From Anaerolineaceae bacterium UBA5311 (GTDB lineage: Bacteria; Chloroflexota; Anaerolineae; Anaerolineales; Anaerolineaceae), in the NCBI GenBank assembly GCA_002411175.1, contig DHRN01000017.1, positions 21,014-41,717 on the forward strand: DNA of 20,704 nucleotides. Reading direction: 5' to 3'. A program made the translations under genes and the position numbers. The notes beneath the pieces were generated by a model, which saw only the letters and a program-made list of their open reading frames with translations, did not search any database and was not told where the DNA came from. Position 1 is the stretch's first letter, and each line of letters begins with the position of its first letter. Positions 7,112 through 13,326 of this stretch are shown piece after piece.

Positions 7112-7978
7112 ATGAACGTGGATATTCGCTCGACTGTGATCGTAATTGCCATCATGGCAGCTATCGCTGCGGTGATCATGGCATTACGCGCGCGCAGCGC
7201 CATTCGCAGTGGTCGTAAGCTGCCCTTTTTCTACAAAAAGAGACAGCAATATGATCTTGGAATCAGGCTCATCCTGGCGGCGCTGGCACTGGCTGCCTTT
7301 GCTTACGCTTCACTGCGCTGGGGAGAGGGGCTTGCCTACCGCTACTTTCCACCCACGCTAACCCCCTCGCTGACCCCCACCATCACGCTAACACCAACGA
7401 TCACACTCACCCCAACGATCACGCTTACACCAACGATCACAAACACGCCTTCGGTCACCAATACGCCTTCTTTACCGGAGGAAATAATCGACGAGTTTGA
7501 AGCCATCGGTACGCCGCAGGACGCATATATCTTCAGCACGATCAAATTCTCGACCGATATTGATGAGGACCTGCAGCCGGTCGAGCCTGCCACGGAATTT
7601 GAAAACCCCCTTGAGACAATCTTTGGGACCTACAGTTACAACATGATGACCAATGGTGTCCAGTGGACAGAGGTCTGGAGGCGTGACGGTGAAATGATTC
7701 ACTACACGGTTGGTACATGGCAGGGGCACAGTGGCGGTTATGGCGCCAGCCGTCTGGAACTTCCGGCGGAAGAATGGCTCCCCGGGCAATACCAACTGCA
7801 ATTTTTTATCGGGACAGACTGGCTTATGAGCGGACATTTCAGAGTTTTGGGCAATCCACCAACCGCCACGCCGACTGTCAGCCCCAGCCCAACGACAACC
7901 TATACCAGCACCCCGCTTCCGAGCAACACCCCATTGCCCAGCGCAACTCCCAGACCGAGCAATACAACCGCGCCCTAA
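7112..7978 (+). CDS. Membrane-anchored protein with Thr/Pro linker, unknown function
   Basis: The protein is 288 residues from the ATG at 7112. Two hydrophobic segments lie at about 8-25 (VIVIAIMAAIAAVIMAL) and 51-68 (IRLILAALALAAFAYASL), separated by a basic stretch. A Thr/Pro linker at 81-125 includes three exact TITLTP units and a TITNTP. Residues of about 126-255 look globular, with NGVQWTEVWRRDGEMIHY and LPGQYQLQFFIGTDWLMSGHFRV suggesting a beta-rich extracytoplasmic domain. A second Ser/Thr/Pro tail ends the protein. I do not recognise the domain. The frame extends to 6911, but that part is not hydrophobic or protein-like, and a TATAAT sits just before 7112. Charge distribution suggests the globular domain is outside the cell. 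It may be attached to the wall or envelope through the linkers. Confidence 0.75.
   Translation: MNVDIRSTVIVIAIMAAIAAVIMALRARSAIRSGRKLPFFYKKRQQYDLGIRLILAALALAAFAYASLRWGEGLAYRYFPPTLTPSLTPTITLTPTITLTPTITLTPTITNTPSVTNTPSLPEEIIDEFEAIGTPQDAYIFSTIKFSTDIDEDLQPVEPATEFENPLETIFGTYSYNMMTNGVQWTEVWRRDGEMIHYTVGTWQGHSGGYGASRLELPAEEWLPGQYQLQFFIGTDWLMSGHFRVLGNPPTATPTVSPSPTTTYTSTPLPSNTPLPSATPRPSNTTAP
7379..7450 (+). repeat. Four 18-bp tandem units coding the TITLTP linker
   Basis: Units at 7379, 7397, 7415 and 7433 each encode TIT(L/N)TP. They differ mainly at third codon positions (ACG/ACC, CTA/CTC/CTT, ACA/ACC), so selection appears to keep the peptide while the DNA drifts. Confidence 0.8.
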
Positions 7979-8025
7979 ACGAACTGTCAATCTTTTTTCC
8001 TTAATTAATTTTCCAATCAGGGGGT

Positions 8026-8031
8026 TACAAT
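8026..8031 (+). promoter_or_regulatory. -10 element 9 bases before recJ
   Basis: TACAAT (5/6 match) is followed by nine bases and the ATG at 8041. The implied transcript begins at about 8038-8041 and is leaderless or nearly so. The only purine-rich stretch, AGGGGG at about 8019-8024, is too far from the ATG to be a normal ribosome site. Confidence 0.4.
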
Positions 8032-8040
8032 AGTGACACT

Positions 8041-9765
8041 ATGACTGAAAACTATCAACCTGCATCAAAACGATGGAAAATCTCACCGCTTGTGCCCCGT
8101 CATATCAGCCGTGAGCTTTCTGCCTACTCGCCATTCCTGCGTCAACTGCTTTTCAATCGCGGTATTGTCACTGCGGATTCCGCCCAGGCTTACCTCAGCG
8201 GTCAATCGCCAACGAATCCTGAACCTTTGGCTCTGATTGGCATAGAAAAAGCGGTTGAACTCCTGCACAACGCCCTGCTAAGTGGCAAAAATATCGCAAT
8301 TTATGGCGATTATGACACTGATGGGGTCACAGCGAGCGCGCTGCTTTATGAATTTTTTGACCAGCTTGGTCACACCCCGCGGGTATATATCCCGAATCGC
8401 TTCGACGAAGGCTACGGGCTGAATATTGATGCAATCGAACAGCTGGCATCGGAGGGGATAGACCTGATCGTCACAGTTGATTGCGGAATCAAGGCGGTGG
8501 AAGAGGTTGCCCGGGCGAAATCGTTGGGGATGCAGGTAATTATCAGCGATCATCACCTGCCTGGCAACCAGCTTCCGGATGCTGACGCCATCGTTGATCC
8601 CCATCAGACAGGGGATCCTTATCCCTACAAGATGCTCGCAGGAGTTGGACTGGCATTCAAACTCGTCCAGGCTTATCTGCAAATTTATCCCCAACCAACA
8701 ATCGACCCAAATCAGTGGCTTGACCTGGTTGCCATCGGAACTGTGGTGGATATCGCCCCACTGGACGGTGAGAATCGTTCTTTGGTCAAGGCAGGTCTGC
8801 AAGTCCTGCGTTCCACGCAGCGGCAGGGGCTCTATTCGCTGATCCAGGTGTCCGGGATTAAGATCGACCAGCTTAATGCCGGTCAACTGTCCTTTGGAAT
8901 CGGACCGCGTTTGAATGCTGCTGGTCGTATGGATTCTGCGAAGGCAGCCTTTGAGTTGCTGACTACCAAAGACATCTTCGAGGCTGGCGCGCTGGCACAG
9001 ACACTGGAGAACTTTAATTCCCAACGCAAAGATATTATGCATACCATCCAGGAAAAGGTGATCTCTGAAGCCCATGCTGCTGACCCCGATATGCCCATCA
9101 TCATTTCTTTTTCAGCTGATTATGAAGAGGGCGTGGTTGGGTTGGCTGCCGGAAGGGTCACTGAGAGTTTTTACAAGCCTGCCATCATTGGGCGGCTTGA
9201 AGACGGGCAGATCAAAGCATCCTGCCGTACAATTCCCGAGTTTAATATTGTTGAAGCGCTGGATCTGTGTGCTGATCTGCTGGACCATTATGGTGGGCAT
9301 GCCATGGCAGCGGGATTAAGCCTGCCAGAAGCGCAGGTCGAATCTTTTAGCAAGCGTATCACCCAAATTGCGCAGGAATGCCTGGCTGGCGTGGAGCTGG
9401 TGCCGGAACTGGCGATTGATTATGAAATTTCACTACACAAACTTGAGCCTAAGCATATCCCTGACATCCTTGCGGATATTGATCAGCTTCAACCTACCGG
9501 CAACAGCAATCCAGACGCGCTCTTTTGCAGCCGAAACTGCAAAGTTACTCGTGCCCGGGCGGTTGGTGACGGTCGTCATCTGAAGCTGACGCTTGGAGCG
9601 GGTGACCACCAATTTGATGCCATCGCTTTTAACCAGGGGCATTGGCTCAATGAGATGCCCGCTTATGTTGATATTGCTTATTTTTTTGAGATAAATACCT
9701 ACCAGGGCAGACAGTCTTTGCAGCTGAATGTCAGGGACATTAAAGCCTCTTTAAAAGCTGATTGA
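8041..9765 (+). CDS. recJ: Single-stranded-DNA-specific exonuclease RecJ
   Basis: This 574-residue 5'-3' single-strand DNA exonuclease acts in RecF-pathway recombination, mismatch repair and base-excision repair. The metal-binding DHH-family motifs are intact: IYGDYDTDG at 87-95 (D90, D92, D94), VTVDCGI, and the DHH signature D170-H171-H172 in SDHHLPG, followed by AIVDPHQ. FGIGPRLNAAGRMD precedes the DHHA1 domain, which has FSADYEEGVVGLAAGRVTE and the GGHAMAAGLSLP substrate motif. The C-terminal OB-like domain (LQPTGNSNPDALF through ISINTYQGRQ-like sequence) completes a standard-length RecJ. The start lacks a Shine-Dalgarno sequence; a close upstream -10 suggests a leaderless mRNA. Its stop TGA directly abuts the minus-strand stop of an acyltransferase gene relic. 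Confidence 0.96.
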   Translation: MTENYQPASKRWKISPLVPRHISRELSAYSPFLRQLLFNRGIVTADSAQAYLSGQSPTNPEPLALIGIEKAVELLHNALLSGKNIAIYGDYDTDGVTASALLYEFFDQLGHTPRVYIPNRFDEGYGLNIDAIEQLASEGIDLIVTVDCGIKAVEEVARAKSLGMQVIISDHHLPGNQLPDADAIVDPHQTGDPYPYKMLAGVGLAFKLVQAYLQIYPQPTIDPNQWLDLVAIGTVVDIAPLDGENRSLVKAGLQVLRSTQRQGLYSLIQVSGIKIDQLNAGQLSFGIGPRLNAAGRMDSAKAAFELLTTKDIFEAGALAQTLENFNSQRKDIMHTIQEKVISEAHAADPDMPIIISFSADYEEGVVGLAAGRVTESFYKPAIIGRLEDGQIKASCRTIPEFNIVEALDLCADLLDHYGGHAMAAGLSLPEAQVESFSKRITQIAQECLAGVELVPELAIDYEISLHKLEPKHIPDILADIDQLQPTGNSNPDALFCSRNCKVTRARAVGDGRHLKLTLGAGDHQFDAIAFNQGHWLNEMPAYVDIAYFFEINTYQGRQSLQLNVRDIKASLKAD

Positions 9766-9840
9766 TCAGGCAAGCCCGATGGGTGAAATTTTAAGGTCGA
9801 ATTGACTGATTTTCTGCTGAGATTCTAATTTTTCAAGACG
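9766..9840 (-). pseudogene. Relic of the 3' end of a second PlsC-like acyltransferase gene
   Basis: Minus-strand reading gives RLEKLESQQ, then KISQFDLKISPIGLA and TGA. The intact acyltransferase gene at 10299 ends RIEE, KISQYDLKISPIGLA and TGA. At the DNA level 36 bases are identical (9764-9799 and 10297-10332), and the next ~20 bases are mostly identical. The frame can be read about nine codons further upstream without recognisable similarity, then meets a stop. No upstream acyltransferase sequence is visible. The relic's stop codon (TCA on plus, 9766-9768) touches the recJ stop codon (9763-9765). Confidence 0.75.
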
Positions 9841-9924
9841 ACCTTGTTCCAACGATGAAGAGGATGTTTTTCACAACAAGAAAAAGAGGAACTCAGGGGA
9901 TTGTTTGAATGCGAAATCTTTTCG

Positions 9925-10040
9925 TAGGGAACGAGGCTCGTCCCGTTCCGGCGAAGCGATGTTTTTACAGGGAACGTGGCTCGTCCCGTTCCGGCGAAGC
10001 GATGTTTTTGTAGGGAACGTGGCTCGTCCCGTTCCGGCAT
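9925..10040 (+). repeat. 43-bp tandem repeat, nearly three units
   Basis: Units start at 9925, 9968 and 10011, exactly 43 bases apart. Each contains AGGGAACG(A/T)GGCTCGTCCC, then GTTCCGGCGAAGCGATGTTTTT; the third stops after CCGGC. GGAACG and CGTTCC inside each unit can form a hairpin. A diverged piece (GTTCCGGCGAAGCCATCTTTTCGTAGGG, in two parts at 10156-10183) and an inverted copy at 20684-20704 show that the sequence is dispersed in the genome. Confidence 0.9.
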
Positions 10041-10064
10041 ACCCAATGACCAAACATAACGGCG

Positions 10065-10116
10065 GATTGGAGGTGCGACACGATCACGCCAATCGAAATA
10101 ACCGGCACCTCCAATC
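10065..10116. repeat. 12-bp perfect inverted repeat with 28-base loop
   Basis: GATTGGAGGTGC at 10065-10076 is matched by GCACCTCCAATC at 10105-10116. The GGAGGTGCC / GGCACCTCC core recurs at 10147-10154 as GGCACCTCC, so it looks like part of an interspersed repeat family and not a terminator; no T-run follows. Confidence 0.7.
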
Positions 10117-10211
10117 TCGCCCTACGGAAATTCCCGGGACGGCGTGGCACCTCCGGTTCCGGCGAAGCCATCTTTTCGTAGGGCGAGACGTTTGTACCGG
10201 CGTCGCTGTGT

Positions 10212-10261
10212 ATTGAAAACACCTCGTATTTCCCGCTACTCATGCTTTGTGTGTTTTCAAT
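10212..10261. repeat. 11-bp perfect inverted repeat near the acyltransferase 3' end
   Basis: ATTGAAAACAC at 10212-10222 is matched by GTGTTTTCAAT at 10251-10261, with a 28-base loop. It lies about 38 bases beyond the minus-strand acyltransferase stop and could end that transcript, although the T-run typical of an intrinsic terminator is absent. Confidence 0.6.
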
Positions 10262-10298
10262 CCGCCGTACACACCAACCACACACACCGGCGGCTCGA

Positions 10299-11405
10299 TC
10301 AGGCAAGCCCGATGGGTGAAATTTTAAGGTCGTACTGACTGATTTTCTCCTCGATGCGACCATCAAGGTAACTGTGATGAGCGCTTGCTTCCAACCGAAC
10401 CGGTTCACCTGCATCCCTGGCATCTTCGAGTAAATTAACCAGCGACTGAATGGCTTTTTCCGCCCGCTTTCCTTTTTCCATCCCCATGCGGTAGGTTAAA
10501 AAACCCGGGTTTTCCTGCAATACTCCCAAGACTGAGCGTAATGCCAGGATGAATTCTTGTGTGGTTCGCGGCTGGTCTTCGGGGAAGAGGGTTTTGACCG
10601 GTTGTTTCAGGTTGATTAAAAGCGACCTGAGCAGCACAGGCGCGTGCAAAAAATGAGCGAGCGCGTCCTGACCTTGCAGCTGCATTTCATGCTTATCATC
10701 GCCTACGAATATCCTGAGCCGATACTCTGATTTGCTCGGAACCTGCAGAAAGTCCTGCGGGTTGATCAGTGCATTGATTCGTTCCAGGATGGTATCCGCG
10801 AATTCCTGGTAAACCTCTTTGAGCGGACGCGAGTCATCACCAGGGTTCAAAGCTGGGACAGGCTCACCGACTTTCATGGTCAGCCTCGGTCGTTTGAGTT
10901 TAAAAACGTCTCCCATGCCACCGAGAAATCCGCTGAAACCGACAGGAACAACTGCCGCCTGCCCTTTATGACTAAGCCAGGCAACCCCAAGCTGCGCCCT
11001 CATGTTGCCGGGGTCCCAGGTGCCGCCTTCGGGAAAAATGCCCAGGTAGCCATTTTGCTCAAGCACGCTCAACGCCTGGCTCATCGATTTGCGGTCAAGA
11101 TTACCCCGGTTTATGGGGATATAGCCATAAAAGCGCACGATATGATCGATAAAACCTTCAAAAGGGATGTCACCGGCGCCAATCGGTTCGACTAATTGCC
11201 GCGGGAACAAAAACATAAACATCGGCTCAAGCGTGGAAACATGATTTCCTGCCAGGATGACAGGTCCGTCCGGAGGGATGTTTTCCAAGCCCTGGATGGT
11301 CGGTCTGGTTAATAGTCTGAGCAAACCCTTTCCGAGAAAGCCGAGGATTTTTCGCCGCAGGTTATAGCGTGGATAGGGTATCGTTTGTTTGTTTTGGTTT
11401 CCCAT
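10299..11405 (-). CDS. PlsC-like 1-acyl-sn-glycerol-3-phosphate acyltransferase with C-terminal extension
   Basis: The 368-residue protein starts with a basic/hydrophobic segment (residues 16-34) and has a PlsC domain at about 35-220. Family members transfer a fatty acyl group to lysophosphatidic acid at the inner face of the membrane. Motif I reads GNHVSTLEP: H55 is present, but the HX4D aspartate is E60. The substrate motif is YIPINRGN (95-102). Motif III reads FPEGG (124-128) where FPEGT is usual. Residues of about 225-368 form an extension with no domain I recognise, containing EYRLRIFVGDD and a helical EKGKRAEKAIQSLVNLLED. The start at 11405 has no obvious ribosome site and lies 53 bases after a tRNA gene on the same strand. 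The substitutions make the acceptor uncertain. The 3' end is duplicated next to recJ. Confidence 0.8.
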   Translation of the reverse strand: MGNQNKQTIPYPRYNLRRKILGFLGKGLLRLLTRPTIQGLENIPPDGPVILAGNHVSTLEPMFMFLFPRQLVEPIGAGDIPFEGFIDHIVRFYGYIPINRGNLDRKSMSQALSVLEQNGYLGIFPEGGTWDPGNMRAQLGVAWLSHKGQAAVVPVGFSGFLGGMGDVFKLKRPRLTMKVGEPVPALNPGDDSRPLKEVYQEFADTILERINALINPQDFLQVPSKSEYRLRIFVGDDKHEMQLQGQDALAHFLHAPVLLRSLLINLKQPVKTLFPEDQPRTTQEFILALRSVLGVLQENPGFLTYRMGMEKGKRAEKAIQSLVNLLEDARDAGEPVRLEASAHHSYLDGRIEEKISQYDLKISPIGLA

Positions 11406-11457
11406 GATTAATAAGCACTAACAAAGATCAGCATAGCAGGTTACGAACATAAAAAGA

Positions 11458-11530
11458 TGCCCCCACAGGAATTCGAATCCTGGTTTCGGCCTTGAGAGGG
11501 CCGCGTCCTGGGCCACTAGACGATGGGGGC
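11458..11530 (-). tRNA. tRNA-Glu, anticodon CTC
   Basis: The minus strand folds into a complete cloverleaf. The acceptor stem is GCCCCCA (complement of 11524-11530) with TGGGGGC (complement of 11459-11465). The D arm is GTCT...AGGAC. The anticodon stem CGGCC/GGCCG carries loop CTCTCAA with CTC at positions 34-36. The T arm is CAGGA, TTCGAAT, TCCTG. The discriminator base is A, CCA is not encoded, and TTTTT follows within a few bases as a likely terminator. Confidence 0.96.
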
Positions 11531-11540
11531 GTGGCAAGAA

Positions 11541-11569
11541 ATAATATCACGGAGTGAAATCAACGTCAA
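11541..11569 (-). promoter_or_regulatory. Promoter of tRNA-Glu
   Basis: On the minus strand, TTGACG (complement of 11564-11569) and TATTAT (complement of 11541-11546) are separated by exactly 17 bases. The implied start is near 11534, a few bases before the mature tRNA end at 11530. The -35 hexamer overlaps the TGA stop of the upstream FHA regulator gene (11566-11568). Confidence 0.75.
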
Positions 11570-12222
11570 TGCGATTCGTTCTGAAACCGCAATCCATGCC
11601 CGCGCACGGTGACGATGTAATCATATTCCGAGTCGAGTTGGGTCAATCGATCCCGCAGCCTTCTGACCAGTGCGTCAAACGCCTGTTCTGTCACCCAGCG
11701 GGAGTCTTCTTCCCACACGGCGTTGATCAGTTCTTCACGGGAAACGACCTCATCGGTTCGATCGTAGAGGTATTGCAAAAGCATGAATTGTTGGTTCGAC
11801 AACGGAGGGTCAAGCTCTTTTCCCCTGATCCACACCCGTCGGGAATCCTCGTCCAATTGCAATTTGAACATCCGGCTGATTTCTGCAGGAAGGTCCGAAA
11901 GCGGCAGGGTCGCGTCTGTGCTCAAAAAAAGAAAGGTTTGGGTAAAGGCGATTGTGATCTCATCTGCTTCGATCAGTTTGGCAGGCTCGCTGACTGGCTG
12001 GTTATTCAGATAAGTTCCGTTTTTGCTGCCCAGGTCTTCGATCAAAATGCCATTAGCGCTCACCACAACCCTGGCATGGTGCCTGGAAACCTGGCGGTCA
12101 GGGATGACGATGTCACAATCCGGATCACGACCAATGGTCAGGTTCCGGTCAAGGACCCATTGTTGTCCGTTCAAGGCGCCGTTGTTGGCTACCAGGACGG
12201 CATCTTCTGAATATTCTTTCAT
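11566..12222 (-). CDS. FHA-domain winged-helix transcriptional regulator
   Basis: This 218-residue protein has two domains. The N-terminal FHA domain (about 8-95), which binds phosphothreonine peptides, shows the conserved residues G31-R32 in LTIGRDPDCDIVIPD, S46 and H49 in VSRHHARV, and N68-G69 in SKNGTYLN. The C-terminal domain (about 120-216) is an OmpR/PhoB-type winged helix, with SNQQFMLLQYLYDR, VVSREELINAVW, ALVRRLRDRL and a VTVRGHGLRF hairpin. There is no receiver domain, so phosphothreonine binding probably replaces two-component phosphorylation as input. A TTG at 12225 is also possible, but AAGGAAGG lies 4-5 bases before the ATG at 12222. The gene is divergent from a Ser/Thr kinase and shares its promoter region, so the kinase or its targets are the likely partners. 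Protein order is the reverse of EmbR, in which the DNA-binding domain precedes FHA. Confidence 0.92.
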   Translation of the reverse strand: MKEYSEDAVLVANNGALNGQQWVLDRNLTIGRDPDCDIVIPDRQVSRHHARVVVSANGILIEDLGSKNGTYLNNQPVSEPAKLIEADEITIAFTQTFLFLSTDATLPLSDLPAEISRMFKLQLDEDSRRVWIRGKELDPPLSNQQFMLLQYLYDRTDEVVSREELINAVWEEDSRWVTEQAFDALVRRLRDRLTQLDSEYDYIVTVRGHGLRFQNESH

Positions 12223-12251
12223 CAATCCTTCCTTGTGCTTTCTTGTTTCAG

Positions 12252-12259
12252 ATTATAAT
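12252..12259. promoter_or_regulatory. Shared -10 palindrome between FHA regulator and kinase
   Basis: ATTATAAT reads the same on both strands, so each strand has a TATAAT: 12254-12259 for the kinase and the complement of 12252-12257 for the regulator. The implied leaders are about 59 bases for the kinase (with GGAGAAGG before the ATG) and about 23 bases for the regulator (with AAGGAAGG). The -35 matches are poor on both sides. Polymerase cannot occupy both at once, so the two genes may compete. Confidence 0.45.
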
Positions 12260-12324
12260 CCATGCATACAGACACACTACGCCGAAAGTAAAGTCTGGTC
12301 TTAAGGAAACGAAAACGGAGAAGG

Positions 12325-13320
12325 ATGAGATTCAATCCCACGCAAGGGACAGTTTTACACGAACGCTATCGTGTTAAACAGATCATCGGTCAGGGAGGTT
12401 TTGGTTCGATCTACCTGGCAGAAGACCTGCGCCTTGAAGGGCGGCTTTGCGCGGTTAAGCAAGTGCGCTATGATGCGATTTCCCCAGCTGAGGTATTGAA
12501 AGAATCGCGTGAACAATTTATGCGTGAAGCAACTGTTTTGGCGCGCCTGGACCACCCCAACCTGCCCAAGGTCTCCGACTTCTTCTCGATTGACGATAAC
12601 GATTTTTTGGTGATGGATTATGTGCCCGGGGATGATTTGCGGGCTACCATCGCCAAAGCGGATAGTAATGGTCGCTTCCTGCCTGAAGAGGATGTGCTCA
12701 ACTGGGCTGTTCAGATTGGTGATGCGCTGAGTTACATGCACAATCAAACTCCATCGATCCTGCATAGGGACATCAAACCATCAAACCTGAAGGTCACACC
12801 CAACGGCGTGATCAAACTGGTTGACTTCGGTCTGGTTAAGCTGCTGGCACCTGGAGAAGTGACCATTACAATCATGCAGGGACAAGGCACGGCGATCTAC
12901 ACACCTCTCGAACAATATGGCGGTGATACGAGCCATACTGACGCACGTTCGGATGTTTATGCCTTCGGCTGCACCATCTATCACCTGCTCACCAACAAAG
13001 CCCCTGTCAATGTGCGCGATCGGTTTCTTTCACCAGAGAGTCTGACCCCTCCGCGGGTAATCAACCCGGCGATTACACCACGTGTTGAAGAAGCGATTCT
13101 TTGGGCAATGGAACTGCATCCGGATGACCGTCCTAAAAACGTAACTGCCTTTATCAAAGCTCTGACCGGTGAATCCACCGGGAATTTGCGCCGTTTTGGA
13201 AACAGTTACAACCGTTCCGTTTTTCCTAAACAATTAGGTAAAACCGAAGAACGCCTCTCGTTGATAGCTGGCGGACTGGTGTTTATCACGCTATTGCTTA
13301 CCCTTTTACACAACCTGTAG
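12325..13320 (+). CDS. Membrane-tethered Ser/Thr protein kinase (Hanks type)
   Basis: This 331-residue eukaryotic-type kinase phosphorylates Ser/Thr residues on proteins. The glycine loop is IIGQGGFGSIYLAED (22-34) and the ATP lysine is K45 in CAVKQV. The catalytic loop is HRDIKPSNL with D149, and the metal site is DFG with D167. The activation segment (GEVTITIMQGQGTAIYTPLEQY) contains several Thr, possible autophosphorylation sites. SDVYAFGCTIYHLLTNKAP marks the C-lobe. One hydrophobic segment at about 311-329 (SLIAGGLVFITLLLTLLH) ends the protein almost at its C terminus, so there is no external sensor such as PASTA repeats. The kinase domain would be cytoplasmic and held at the membrane by a tail anchor. 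GGAGAAGG precedes the ATG. Its stop is 6 bases from the end of the convergent GH3-like gene. Confidence 0.95.
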   Translation: MRFNPTQGTVLHERYRVKQIIGQGGFGSIYLAEDLRLEGRLCAVKQVRYDAISPAEVLKESREQFMREATVLARLDHPNLPKVSDFFSIDDNDFLVMDYVPGDDLRATIAKADSNGRFLPEEDVLNWAVQIGDALSYMHNQTPSILHRDIKPSNLKVTPNGVIKLVDFGLVKLLAPGEVTITIMQGQGTAIYTPLEQYGGDTSHTDARSDVYAFGCTIYHLLTNKAPVNVRDRFLSPESLTPPRVINPAITPRVEEAILWAMELHPDDRPKNVTAFIKALTGESTGNLRRFGNSYNRSVFPKQLGKTEERLSLIAGGLVFITLLLTLLHNL

Positions 13321-13326
13321 ACAGGA

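Larger units (their letters stand above)
9841..10298. other. Gene-free repeat mosaic between recJ and the acyltransferase gene
   Basis: No convincing gene lies here. Short open frames on both strands merely translate the repeats. From left to right it holds a short AT-rich lead (9841-9910), a partial unit (GCGAAATCTTTTCG, 9911-9924), about 2.7 full 43-bp units, an inverted repeat at 10065-10116, a diverged unit near 10156-10190 and a second inverted repeat at 10212-10261. No transposase fragment or flanking terminal inverted repeat was found. Confidence 0.7.

Noticed and set aside
9925..10040. CRISPR array
   Set aside because: The 43-bp units are directly contiguous with no unique spacers, and no cas gene is present.
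9825..10053. Minus-strand frames with repeated SPERDEPRSL-like peptides
   Set aside because: They translate the 43-bp repeats; the 43-base period is not a multiple of three, so different units fall in different frames, and no ribosome site or protein family supports them.
9764..10346. Insertion sequence or transposon with large target duplication
   Set aside because: No transposase, no terminal inverted repeats at the block ends, and the two flanking copies differ and share coding sense, so they are gene ends and not target-site duplications.
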